DNA of 5,144 nt from CADEED01 sp044871085 (GTDB taxonomy: Bacteria; Pseudomonadota; Gammaproteobacteria; Steroidobacterales; Steroidobacteraceae): the NCBI GenBank assembly GCA_044871085.1, contig JBIOZI010000292.1, forward strand, positions 1 through 5,144. Reading direction: 5' to 3'. Shown here in pieces: positions 1 to 5,144 of this stretch; the first letter of the stretch is position 1, and each line of letters opens with the position of its first letter. The position numbers and the translations under genes were made by a program. The notes below the pieces were generated by a model. It saw only the letters and a list, made by a program, of their open reading frames with translations. It did not search any database and had not been told where the DNA came from.

Positions 1-370
1 TGACCACGATCGACTCGCGGCCCGAGTCGCGGATCCGCTGCAGGACCGCCTCGTCTTCTTCGCCGAAGCGCAGCGCCTCGACGACGAACACCACCAGGTC
101 CGCGTCCGCGAGCGCCGCAGCCGCGGTGCGGTTCATGGCGCGATTCAACGCGCGCCGCTCGCCGAGATGCAGGCCCGGCGTGTCGACGAAGGCCAGCTGC
201 ACCCCGGGGCGGTTGAGCACGCCGAGGATGCGGTGGCGCGTGGTCTGCGGCCGCGAGGTGACGATGGAGAGTTTCTCGCCCACTAGGGCGTTGAGCAGCG
301 TCGACTTGCCGACGTTGGGCCGTCCGACCAGCGCCGCGAACCCCGCGCGCAAGGGAGCGTTTTCAGTCAT
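1..370 (-). CDS. era: GTPase Era, N-terminal part (runs off left edge)
   Basis: Era is an essential GTPase that binds the 3' end of 16S rRNA and helps mature the 30S subunit. The 123 complete codons visible cover most of the G domain. The P-loop GRPNVGKST is at residues 16-24, the switch-I region SRPQTTRHRI at 39-48 and the G3 motif DTPG at 63-66. It is followed by HLGERRALNRAMN, which resembles the Era stretch that E. coli has as HMEEKRAINRLMN. The G4 motif (NKxD) and the C-terminal KH domain lie beyond the left edge. The ATG at 370 is the only sensible start: the frame is closed three codons upstream by the rnc stop, and the P-loop follows at the usual distance. No Shine-Dalgarno sequence is visible in the 9-nt gap after rnc, so translation is probably coupled to rnc. 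The family call is secure; only the C-terminus is unseen. Confidence 0.96.
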   Translation of the reverse strand, partial: MTENAPLRAGFAALVGRPNVGKSTLLNALVGEKLSIVTSRPQTTRHRILGVLNRPGVQLAFVDTPGLHLGERRALNRAMNRTAAAALADADLVVFVVEALRFGEEDEAVLQRIRDSGRESIVV

Positions 371-379
371 GCGAGGCCA

Positions 380-1072
380 TCAGTCTTGCAGGCCGAGGGC
401 GCGCAGCGCCGCCTGCGCGGCCACCTGTTCGGCGCGGCGGCGCGACGGACCCTCGCCCTCGGTTTCGACCGAGGCGTGCGGTACGGCGCAGGTGACCAGG
501 AACACCTGGGCGTGGGGCTCGCCGCTGGTGCGCTTCACGGCGTACAGGGGGAGCTGGCGGCCATTCGCCTGCAGGTGCTCCTGCAGGCGCGTCTTGGCAT
601 CTTTGAGCGTGGAGGGCTCGGGCAGCGCCGCGATCTTCTGCTCGAACATCGGTCCGACCTTGGCGCGCACCGCGTCGAGGCCGCCGTCGAGATACAGGGC
701 GCCGCACAGCGCCTCGAACGCATCGGCGAGGATCGACTGGCGGCGGAAGCCGCCGGTCTTGAGCTCGCCCGAGCCGAGCAGCAGCAGCTCACCCAGCTGC
801 ATGGACGAGGCGATCTCGGCCAGCGGCTCCTCGCTCACGAGGCGTGCACGCAGCCGCGACAGGTCGCCTTCGCTGGCCGTGGGGAATTCGCGGTACAGAC
901 GCTCGGAGAGCAGCAGGTTGAGCACCGAATCGCCGAGGAACTCGAGGCGTTCGTTGTTAGGACCTTCCGCGCTGCGATGCGTGAGCGCGATGACGAACAG
1001 TGCGCGGTCGCGGGGCTCGTAGGCCAGCCGGGCAGCGAGAGCATCTGCCTGCCCGGTGGACGTCATGCCCAT
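380..1072 (-). CDS. rnc: Ribonuclease III
   Basis: This is the double-strand-specific endoribonuclease that releases 16S and 23S rRNA precursors and cuts some mRNAs. It has 230 residues, close to the 226 of E. coli. The signature NERLEFLGDSVL is at residues 40-51. The expected Mg-binding acidic residues are present: E44 and D48 in the signature, D117 and E120 in the ADAFEAL helix. The RNase III domain covers about residues 10-150. A double-stranded-RNA-binding domain follows from about 157 (KDAKTRLQEHLQ) to 226, ending in the basic helix SRRRAEQVAAQAAL (210-223). The ATG at 1072 lies 14 nt after the DUF4845 stop. A second in-frame ATG two codons later (1066) is a possible alternative, and neither has a strong Shine-Dalgarno, although GGCGGCGA precedes the first. 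It is followed by era in the same reading frame, as is common in proteobacteria. Complete and apparently functional. Confidence 0.97.
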   Translation of the reverse strand: MGMTSTGQADALAARLAYEPRDRALFVIALTHRSAEGPNNERLEFLGDSVLNLLLSERLYREFPTASEGDLSRLRARLVSEEPLAEIASSMQLGELLLLGSGELKTGGFRRQSILADAFEALCGALYLDGGLDAVRAKVGPMFEQKIAALPEPSTLKDAKTRLQEHLQANGRQLPLYAVKRTSGEPHAQVFLVTCAVPHASVETEGEGPSRRRAEQVAAQAALRALGLQD

Positions 1073-1086
1073 GATCGCCGCCGCAT

Positions 1087-1470
1087 TCAGTTTGCCGCCG
1101 CGTCCTTGCCGATGACGACGGTCTTGTCGAACGCCATCGTCACGTGGAAATTGCCGAACAGCCGCTGCGTACGCTCGTAGTTCGCAGTCATCTGCCAGCC
1201 CTTGTCCGCCTTCTTGATCTCGATCTCGTCGAGCGTGGGGTCGTCGATGTAGCCGGTGTCGAAGCGCTTGTCGAGCGCGAAGCGGATGGTCTGCGCGGTC
1301 AGGGTGTCGTCGCTGCGCAGCTTCGAGGCGGTCTCCTTCATGGCCGTGATGACCTTGTAGTAGTTGAAGTAGACCGGGCCGGCGCGCAGCCCGGCGTACA
1401 GGACGATCGCCAGGGGCGTCAGGAGGAAGATCCAGCCGATCAGGGTCACGCCGCGTTGATTTCGCATCAT
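1087..1470 (-). CDS. DUF4845-type small membrane protein
   Basis: This is a short protein of unknown function between lepB and rnc, the position where many Gammaproteobacteria carry a DUF4845 protein (for example PA0769 in Pseudomonas aeruginosa). From the ATG at 1470 it has 127 residues. The N-terminus MMRNQRGVTLIGW leads into one hydrophobic segment (about residues 9-29). A soluble domain of about 95 residues follows, probably periplasmic, with YFNYYKVITAMKE near its start and a C-terminal half rich in beta-prone residues. The start was chosen because GAGGGAG (1482-1476) sits 5 nt upstream. A GTG at 1476 overlaps that site and is less likely; the ATG at 1467 is equally possible. The N-terminal motif resembles a type IV pseudopilin leader but lacks the usual Glu. 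The family assignment rests on length, N-terminal motif and gene order. The cellular role is not known. Confidence 0.85.
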   Translation of the reverse strand: MMRNQRGVTLIGWIFLLTPLAIVLYAGLRAGPVYFNYYKVITAMKETASKLRSDDTLTAQTIRFALDKRFDTGYIDDPTLDEIEIKKADKGWQMTANYERTQRLFGNFHVTMAFDKTVVIGKDAAAN

Positions 1471-1475
1471 GTGCA

Positions 1476-1482
1476 CTCCCTC
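1476..1482 (-). promoter_or_regulatory. Ribosome binding site of the DUF4845 gene
   Basis: On the minus strand GAGGGAG lies 5 nt before the ATG at 1470 and 8 nt before the next ATG at 1467. It is the clearest Shine-Dalgarno sequence next to a start codon in the window. It decides against the GTG at 1476, which overlaps its last base. Confidence 0.7.
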
Positions 1483-1491
1483 AAAGTTCGT

Positions 1492-3069
1492 TCACTCAAT
1501 GCCCTTACCAATGCGATCCAGGTCGACCCAACTGGAACGCTGCAGGTCGAAATTGAACCAGATTCGCGTCGCTTTGCCGACCAGATTCTGTTCGGGGACG
1601 AAACCCCACGAGCGGCTGTCGGCACTGTTGTCGCGATTGTCGCCGATCGCGACGTAATGCCCGGGCGGCACCACCAGCGAGTCGGACCCCTCGAACGGTC
1701 CGCTGTGATCGCCGCCATCACGGCCCGCGGCCGTCTCGCGGCACAGCAGGCGCCCTTCCTTCTCGCGCAACGCCTTGCGGTCGCAGCCCGGCAGGCTTTC
1801 CTCGCCGGGAAACGGAGCATTGCGCGTGTGCTCGAGCCCGCGCGGCGTACGGCACGAGATCACCTTGTGGGTGTGCTCGCCGACCGTCTCGGTCGAGAGT
1901 CGCAGATCGACGTAGCAGCCGTCCGTGAAGCGTCCCGCATCCTGCAATGCAATCGTCTCGCCATTGATGACGAGGTGATCGTCGTGCACTTCGATGCGGT
2001 CGCCCGGCAGCCCGACCAGTCGCTTGATGAAGTTGGTCTTCGGGTCCGGCGGCCACCGGAACACGACGACGTCGCCACGCTGCGGCGAGCCGAATTCGAC
2101 GATCTTGTCGTTGAGCACCGGCCAGCGCAGTCCGTAGGCGTACTTGTTGACCACGATGAAATCGCCGTCGAGCAGCGTCGGCATCATGGAGTCGGACGGG
2201 ATGCGAAACGGCTCGAAGATGAACGCGCGCACCAGCAGCACGATGAATGCCACCGGAAAGAAGCTGCGGGCGTAGTCGACGGTGCCGGGCTCGGCCAGGG
2301 TGATGGGCTGCGGTTTGACCGCGGCGGCGGCCGCGGCGCGCCGCTTGCGGAAGACGAAATGGTCGATGGCCCACACCGCGCCCGTGGCGACGGACAGCAG
2401 GAACAGCACCAGGCTGAAGTCGAGCGTCTCGGCGGTGATCATGCGTGCGATGACGGCCACCAGGATCGCCGGCAGCACGAAATACGCGGCGCGCGTCAGC
2501 GGCGGGTCGGGTACCGCGGTCGACCCCGCGGCGAGCTGCCGGCGCGGCGCGAGGAACCAGCTGTCGATGAAGCACCACAGGCCCACCGGCACCGCGAGGT
2601 AGCTCAGCGGCACGGCGACTTCCTTGAGCCACGCGATCACCACCGGGATGCCGATGTTCACCGCGACGGCGAGGACGGCCAGCGGCAGCACCAGGTACAC
2701 CATGCGCATGTACCACGGCGCGCGTTGCGGCTCGCCGTTGCGCTTGCGCGGGCGTTTCGGCGCGAGCACCCACTTGTCGTACGCGGCCAGCAGCGCCAGC
2801 GGCACCGCCAGGAAGCTCAGCGGCACGACGAAAACCTCCGCCCAGCCGAGCACGCGGCGCACGCCGATGGCCACGACCGCGGCGATGATCAGCCACGGCA
2901 GCAGGTCGTAGGCGATGCCGACGAGCCTCGGCGGCGCGGCGGGCTCGCCGTCCTCGTCCCGCGGGCGCTTCGGCTCCGCGATGAGCTTGTCGTACAGGCA
3001 CAGCAGCGCCACCGGCACCGCCAGCCAGCTGCCCACGAGGATCACCAGGTCCATGAGTTGTTTGAGCAT
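1492..3069 (-). CDS. lepB: Signal peptidase I with repeated N-terminal membrane anchor
   Basis: LepB is the serine-lysine protease that removes signal peptides from exported proteins on the outer face of the inner membrane. The catalytic part is intact. IPSDSMMPTLLDGD places the nucleophile at S294, FIKRLVGLPGD gives the general base K349, and GDNRDNSADSR at 476-486 is the conserved C-terminal box. The distance from K349 to that box (127 residues) equals that of E. coli LepB. The protein is oddly long, 525 residues against 324, because residues 8-218 hold three additional copies of the TM1-loop-TM2 anchor ahead of the standard one (219-290). Eight TM helices are expected, with basic loops inside and the catalytic domain in the periplasm. 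Four cysteines (C385, C406, C429, C443) lie in the periplasmic domain. The ATG at 3069 is 6 nt after lepA; only a weak purine stretch precedes it. A later start would cut into the first repeat. Confidence 0.96.
   Translation of the reverse strand: MLKQLMDLVILVGSWLAVPVALLCLYDKLIAEPKRPRDEDGEPAAPPRLVGIAYDLLPWLIIAAVVAIGVRRVLGWAEVFVVPLSFLAVPLALLAAYDKWVLAPKRPRKRNGEPQRAPWYMRMVYLVLPLAVLAVAVNIGIPVVIAWLKEVAVPLSYLAVPVGLWCFIDSWFLAPRRQLAAGSTAVPDPPLTRAAYFVLPAILVAVIARMITAETLDFSLVLFLLSVATGAVWAIDHFVFRKRRAAAAAAVKPQPITLAEPGTVDYARSFFPVAFIVLLVRAFIFEPFRIPSDSMMPTLLDGDFIVVNKYAYGLRWPVLNDKIVEFGSPQRGDVVVFRWPPDPKTNFIKRLVGLPGDRIEVHDDHLVINGETIALQDAGRFTDGCYVDLRLSTETVGEHTHKVISCRTPRGLEHTRNAPFPGEESLPGCDRKALREKEGRLLCRETAAGRDGGDHSGPFEGSDSLVVPPGHYVAIGDNRDNSADSRSWGFVPEQNLVGKATRIWFNFDLQRSSWVDLDRIGKGIE
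2200..3048 (-). repeat. Four tandem anchor modules inside lepB (~213 bp period)
   Basis: The LepB N-terminus is built of four in-frame units. Unit 1 is 3048-2836 (residues 8-78), unit 2 is 2835-2620 (79-150), unit 3 is 2619-2416 (151-218) and unit 4 is 2415-2200 (219-290, the canonical anchor). Each has a hydrophobic helix ending in YDK, YDK, IDS or IDH (residues 26, 97, 168 and 235). A basic loop follows (KRPR, KRPR, RRQ, RKRR), then LLP, VLP, VLP or FFP (56, 127, 198 and 270) opening the second helix. Units 1-3 are spaced exactly 71 residues apart. Some identity survives in the DNA: CTGGCGGTGCCG, one mismatch, then TGGCGCTGCTG in units 1 and 2, and GTGCCGCTGAGCT in units 2 and 3. Unit 4 resembles the E. 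coli anchor most (VDKFFFAPKRR, FPVLAIVLIVRSF), so it is probably ancestral and units 1-3 derived. Confidence 0.88.
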
Positions 3070-3075
3070 GAGCGT

Positions 3076-4872
3076 CTACTTCTTTCCGACCTTGAGGACT
3101 GCGAGGAAAGCCTCTTGTGGAATCTCCACCTGGCCAACCTGCTTCATGCGCTTTTTGCCCTCTTTCTGCTTTTCCAGCAGCTTCTTCTTTCGCGAAATGT
3201 CGCCGCCATAGCACTTCGCGAGCACGTTCTTGCGCAATGCCTTCACCGTGGCGCGCGCAATGATATGGCTGCCGATGGCGGCCTGCACCGCAACCTCGAA
3301 CATCTGGCGCGGGATCAGCTCCTGCATCTTGTCCACGAGCTGCCGGCCGCGGTCGTAGGCGCTGTCCTTGTGAACGATGAGCGCCAGCGCGTCGATCTTC
3401 TCCTCGTTGATGAGGATGTCGAGCTTGACCAGCGGTGCGGCTTCGAAATGGCTGAAATCGTAGTCGAACGACGCGTAACCGCGGCTGGTCGACTTGAGAC
3501 GGTCGAAGAAATCGAGCACCACTTCGGCGAGCGGCATTTCGTATTGCAGCGAGACCTGGTTGCCGAGGAACAGCATTTTCTTCTGCCGGCCGCGCTTCTC
3601 GTTGCACAGCTGCAGCACGCCGCCGACGTGGTCGGGCGGCACGAGGATGTTGGCGATGATGATGGGCTCGCGCAGCTCGTCGATGCGGTCCACGGGCGGT
3701 AGTTTGGTCGGATTGTCGACGAACGAGACCTCGCCGTCGGTGGTCTTCACCTCGTAGATCACCGTCGGGGCGCTGGTGATCAGCTCGATCTCGTATTCAC
3801 GCTCCAGGCGCTCCTGCACGATGTCCATGTGCAGCAGGCCGAGGAAGCCCACGCGGAATCCGAAACCGAGCGCGCCGGAGACTTCCGGCTCGTAATGCAG
3901 CGCCGAGTCGTTCAGCCGCAGCTTGGACAGGGCATCGCGAAACTTGTCGTAGTCGTCCGAGACGATGGGGAACATGCCGGCGAACACGCGCGGCTGGACC
4001 TTCTTGAACCCGGGCAGCGCCTGCGTCGCCTGCTTGTGCTCGAGCGTGATCGTATCGCCCACGGGCGCGCCGTCGATTTCCTTGATGCCCCCGATGACGA
4101 AGCCCACGTCTCCCGGCCCGAGCTCACGCGCCGGCACGGACTTGGGAGTGAAACGGCCGAGCTTGTCGACCAGGTGCGCGCGTCCGGTCGACATGACGCG
4201 GATCTTGTCGTTCACCTTCAGCGTGCCATTGAAGATGCGCACCAGCGTCACGACACCGACGTAGTTGTGGAACCACGAGTCGACGATGAGCGCCTGCAGG
4301 GGCGCGTTTGGATCGCCCTTGGGCTGCGGAATGCGCTCGATGAGCCGCTCGAGCAGCTCTTCGACACCCTCGCCGGTCTTTGCGGAGACCTTGAGCGCGT
4401 CATCGGCCGCGATGCCGATGATCTCCTCGATCTCCTTGATGACGCGCTGGGGATCGGCCGACGGCAGATCGATCTTGTTGATGACCGGAACCACCTCGAG
4501 GCCGAGCTCGGTGGCGGTGTAGCAATTGGCGACGCTCTGCGCTTCGACTCCCTGCGAGGCGTCGACCACGAGCAGCGCTCCGTCGCAGGCCGCCAGCGAG
4601 CGGGACACTTCGTACGAGAAATCGACGTGCCCGGGAATGTCGATGAGGTTGAGCTGGTAGCGCTCGCCGTCCTTCTTCGACGTGTAATAAAGAGTGACCG
4701 CCTGGGCCTTGATGGTGATGCCGCGCTCACGCTCGAGCTCGAGCGAATCGAGGACCTGATCCTGCATCTCGCGCGCCTCGAGGCCGCCGCAGATCTGGAT
4801 GAAACGGTCGGCCAGCGTGGATTTGCCGTGGTCGACGTGGGCAATGATCGAAAAGTTGCGTATCCGCTGCAT
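3076..4872 (-). CDS. lepA: Elongation factor 4 (LepA), ribosomal GTPase
   Basis: LepA is a translational GTPase related to EF-G that binds ribosomes and has been implicated in back-translocation, initiation and 30S biogenesis. The 598 residues match the E. coli length (599). The GTPase motifs are all present: AHVDHGKS (11-18), GITI (51-54), DIPGH (78-82), NKID (132-135) and SAK (163-165). EF-G-like domains follow, then the LepA-specific C-terminal domain with the basic stretch CYGGDISRKKKLLEKQKEGK (from 554). The start is fixed at the ATG 4872, because an in-frame TGA lies at 4890-4888 with no start codon between, and the next Met would remove the P-loop. No good Shine-Dalgarno precedes it; the nearest AGGAGG is 54 nt upstream. 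It heads the run lepA-lepB-DUF4845-rnc-era and is complete. Confidence 0.98.
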   Translation of the reverse strand: MQRIRNFSIIAHVDHGKSTLADRFIQICGGLEAREMQDQVLDSLELERERGITIKAQAVTLYYTSKKDGERYQLNLIDIPGHVDFSYEVSRSLAACDGALLVVDASQGVEAQSVANCYTATELGLEVVPVINKIDLPSADPQRVIKEIEEIIGIAADDALKVSAKTGEGVEELLERLIERIPQPKGDPNAPLQALIVDSWFHNYVGVVTLVRIFNGTLKVNDKIRVMSTGRAHLVDKLGRFTPKSVPARELGPGDVGFVIGGIKEIDGAPVGDTITLEHKQATQALPGFKKVQPRVFAGMFPIVSDDYDKFRDALSKLRLNDSALHYEPEVSGALGFGFRVGFLGLLHMDIVQERLEREYEIELITSAPTVIYEVKTTDGEVSFVDNPTKLPPVDRIDELREPIIIANILVPPDHVGGVLQLCNEKRGRQKKMLFLGNQVSLQYEMPLAEVVLDFFDRLKSTSRGYASFDYDFSHFEAAPLVKLDILINEEKIDALALIVHKDSAYDRGRQLVDKMQELIPRQMFEVAVQAAIGSHIIARATVKALRKNVLAKCYGGDISRKKKLLEKQKEGKKRMKQVGQVEIPQEAFLAVLKVGKK

Positions 4873-4886
4873 TAGGCGATTAGGCG
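4871..4886 (-). repeat. 8-bp perfect tandem repeat at the lepA start
   Basis: The minus strand carries CGCCTAAT twice in a row, and the second copy contains the first two bases of the lepA ATG. The repeat occupies the place where a Shine-Dalgarno sequence would normally stand. It may be a chance duplication or slippage product. Confidence 0.8.
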
Positions 4887-4904
4887 CTCAGGTCGGCCGC
4901 CACG

Positions 4905-4932
4905 GCTCGCTGCGAGCGGGTGCTCGCCTCCT
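4905..4932 (-). promoter_or_regulatory. Orphan AGGAGG with alternative hairpins in lepA leader
   Basis: In the untranslated stretch before lepA, a perfect AGGAGG (4932-4927) has no start codon at normal spacing. It runs directly into GCGAGC (4927-4922), ACCC, GCTCGC (4917-4912), A, GCGAGC (4910-4905). The middle GCTCGC can pair fully with the left copy (6-bp stem, 4-nt loop) or partly with the right copy (GCTC/GAGC, 5-nt loop), so two structures exclude each other. No T-run follows, so this is not an intrinsic terminator. It could act as a ribosome standby or leader element for lepA. The sequence pattern is certain; the function is a guess. Confidence 0.4.
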
Positions 4933-4945
4933 GGGCCGGGCAAAA

Positions 4946-5144
4946 TTAGCGCGGAAGTATAGCCGTCGGGCGGCCAACCAACCTTAAAAGTTCGTTGGAA
5001 TTCAGCGTGTAATGGCAAATCACGCTGCCGTCGAGCAATAACACCGGGACTTTGAGTCCGTAGCGGCGCTCGAGCTCTGGATCGGAGTCGACGTCCACGA
5101 CGCGCGCATCGGGGATCTGCCCGCCGCGCACGAACTCCGCGTTC
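4946..5144 (-). CDS. Glutaredoxin-like (DUF836-type) protein, C-terminal part
   Basis: The frame is open to the right edge, so this is the C-terminal 65 residues of a gene that begins outside the window; the GTG at 5131 is an internal codon. The visible part fits the second half of a small thioredoxin fold. ARVVDVDSDPELERRYG is a beta strand and helix, KVPVLLLDG carries the cis-proline loop (VP) and the following strand, and ICHYTLNSNELLRLV gives the last strand and helix. The stretch RYGLKVPVL followed by ICHY is typical of glutaredoxin-family proteins of the DUF836 type. The redox CxxC motif would be near the N-terminus and is not seen, so activity cannot be judged. Several gammaproteobacteria have such a gene between mucD and lepA. 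Its stop is 73 nt before lepA, and a separate or shared transcript is possible. Confidence 0.85.
   Translation of the reverse strand, partial: NAEFVRGGQIPDARVVDVDSDPELERRYGLKVPVLLLDGSVICHYTLNSNELLRLVGRPTAILPR
4956..4961 (-). promoter_or_regulatory. Possible -10 box of a lepA promoter
   Basis: TATACT on the minus strand matches the sigma-70 -10 consensus at five of six positions. It lies inside the last codons of the upstream thioredoxin-fold gene. The -35 region is poor: AGGTTG at 17-bp spacing, or TTGGTT at 14 bp. Transcription from it would start near 4949 and give a leader of about 77 nt before lepA. Read-through from the upstream gene is equally possible. Confidence 0.3.

Noticed and set aside
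126..1180. Two long plus-strand frames opposite rnc and era (126-1022 and 386-1180).
   Set aside because: They are antisense to genes with intact RNase III and Era motifs. Their products are Arg/Ser- or Ala/Arg/Glu-rich without domains, so they are shadows.
2188..2190. Asp in the LepB box SDSMMPT where E. coli has Gly (SGSMMPT).
   Set aside because: The residue between the two serines varies in the family, and Asp before the catalytic Ser is found in other type I signal peptidases such as Bacillus SipS. The Ser and Lys are both present.
2320..2337. A GC-rich run encoding six alanines in the last LepB cytoplasmic loop.
   Set aside because: E. coli LepB has a similar Ala-rich stretch in the same loop, so this is ordinary linker low complexity and not a new element.
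1718..3607. A 629-codon minus-strand frame overlapping lepB and lepA in another phase.
   Set aside because: It is Arg/Ala/Gly-rich, has no recognisable motif, and lies across two genes whose own frames carry full catalytic motifs. The overlap is explained by high GC at third positions.
1144..3702. A very long open frame (852 codons) on the plus strand, opposite lepB and part of lepA.
   Set aside because: Its translation is rich in His, Arg, Gln and Asp in low-complexity runs, as expected for the antisense of GC-rich codons. It spans clear conserved genes and shows no domain or ribosome site. It is a codon-bias shadow.
4905..4927. The hairpin after the thioredoxin-fold gene as a Rho-independent terminator.
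   Set aside because: No T-run follows the stem on the minus strand; the only T-run (in CTAATTTTG) lies before it.

Overview
The window is GC-rich and tightly packed, and every gene in it lies on the minus strand. In transcription order (right to left) it holds the 3' end of a glutaredoxin-like gene, lepA (ribosomal GTPase EF4), lepB (signal peptidase I), a small membrane protein of the DUF4845 type, rnc (RNase III) and the 5' part of era (ribosome-assembly GTPase). The order lepA-lepB-DUF4845-rnc-era, with a small thioredoxin-fold gene just upstream, is the conserved arrangement of many Gammaproteobacteria, such as the pseudomonads and xanthomonads, where it usually lies downstream of the rpoE/mucD envelope-stress genes. 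The most likely source is therefore a high-GC gammaproteobacterium. The genus cannot be read from this sequence.

Layout: 5144-4946, thioredoxin-fold fragment; 4945-4873, the only real intergenic gap (73 nt), with a possible promoter just upstream of it, an orphan AGGAGG, competing hairpins and an 8-bp tandem repeat; 4872-3076, lepA; 3069-1492, lepB; 1470-1087, DUF4845; 1072-380, rnc; 370 to the left edge, era. The gaps from lepA to era are 6, 21, 14 and 9 nt, so these five genes are very probably one operon. It links translation (LepA), protein export (LepB) and rRNA processing and 30S maturation (RNase III, Era). No stretch over 300 bases lacks a gene, and I see no tRNA, rRNA, IS element, CRISPR array or prophage gene.

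The striking feature is lepB. The protein has 525 residues, against 324 in E. coli. The extra length is at the N-terminus and consists of tandem copies of the enzyme's own membrane anchor. The unit of TM helix, Asp-Lys, basic cytoplasmic loop, Leu-Pro and second TM helix occurs four times, with a period of 71, 71 and 67-72 residues, before an intact catalytic domain. This predicts an eight-helix signal peptidase I and is the main candidate here for something undescribed. The other genes look canonical, apart from the unusual lepA leader and a pseudopilin-like N-terminus on the DUF4845 protein.
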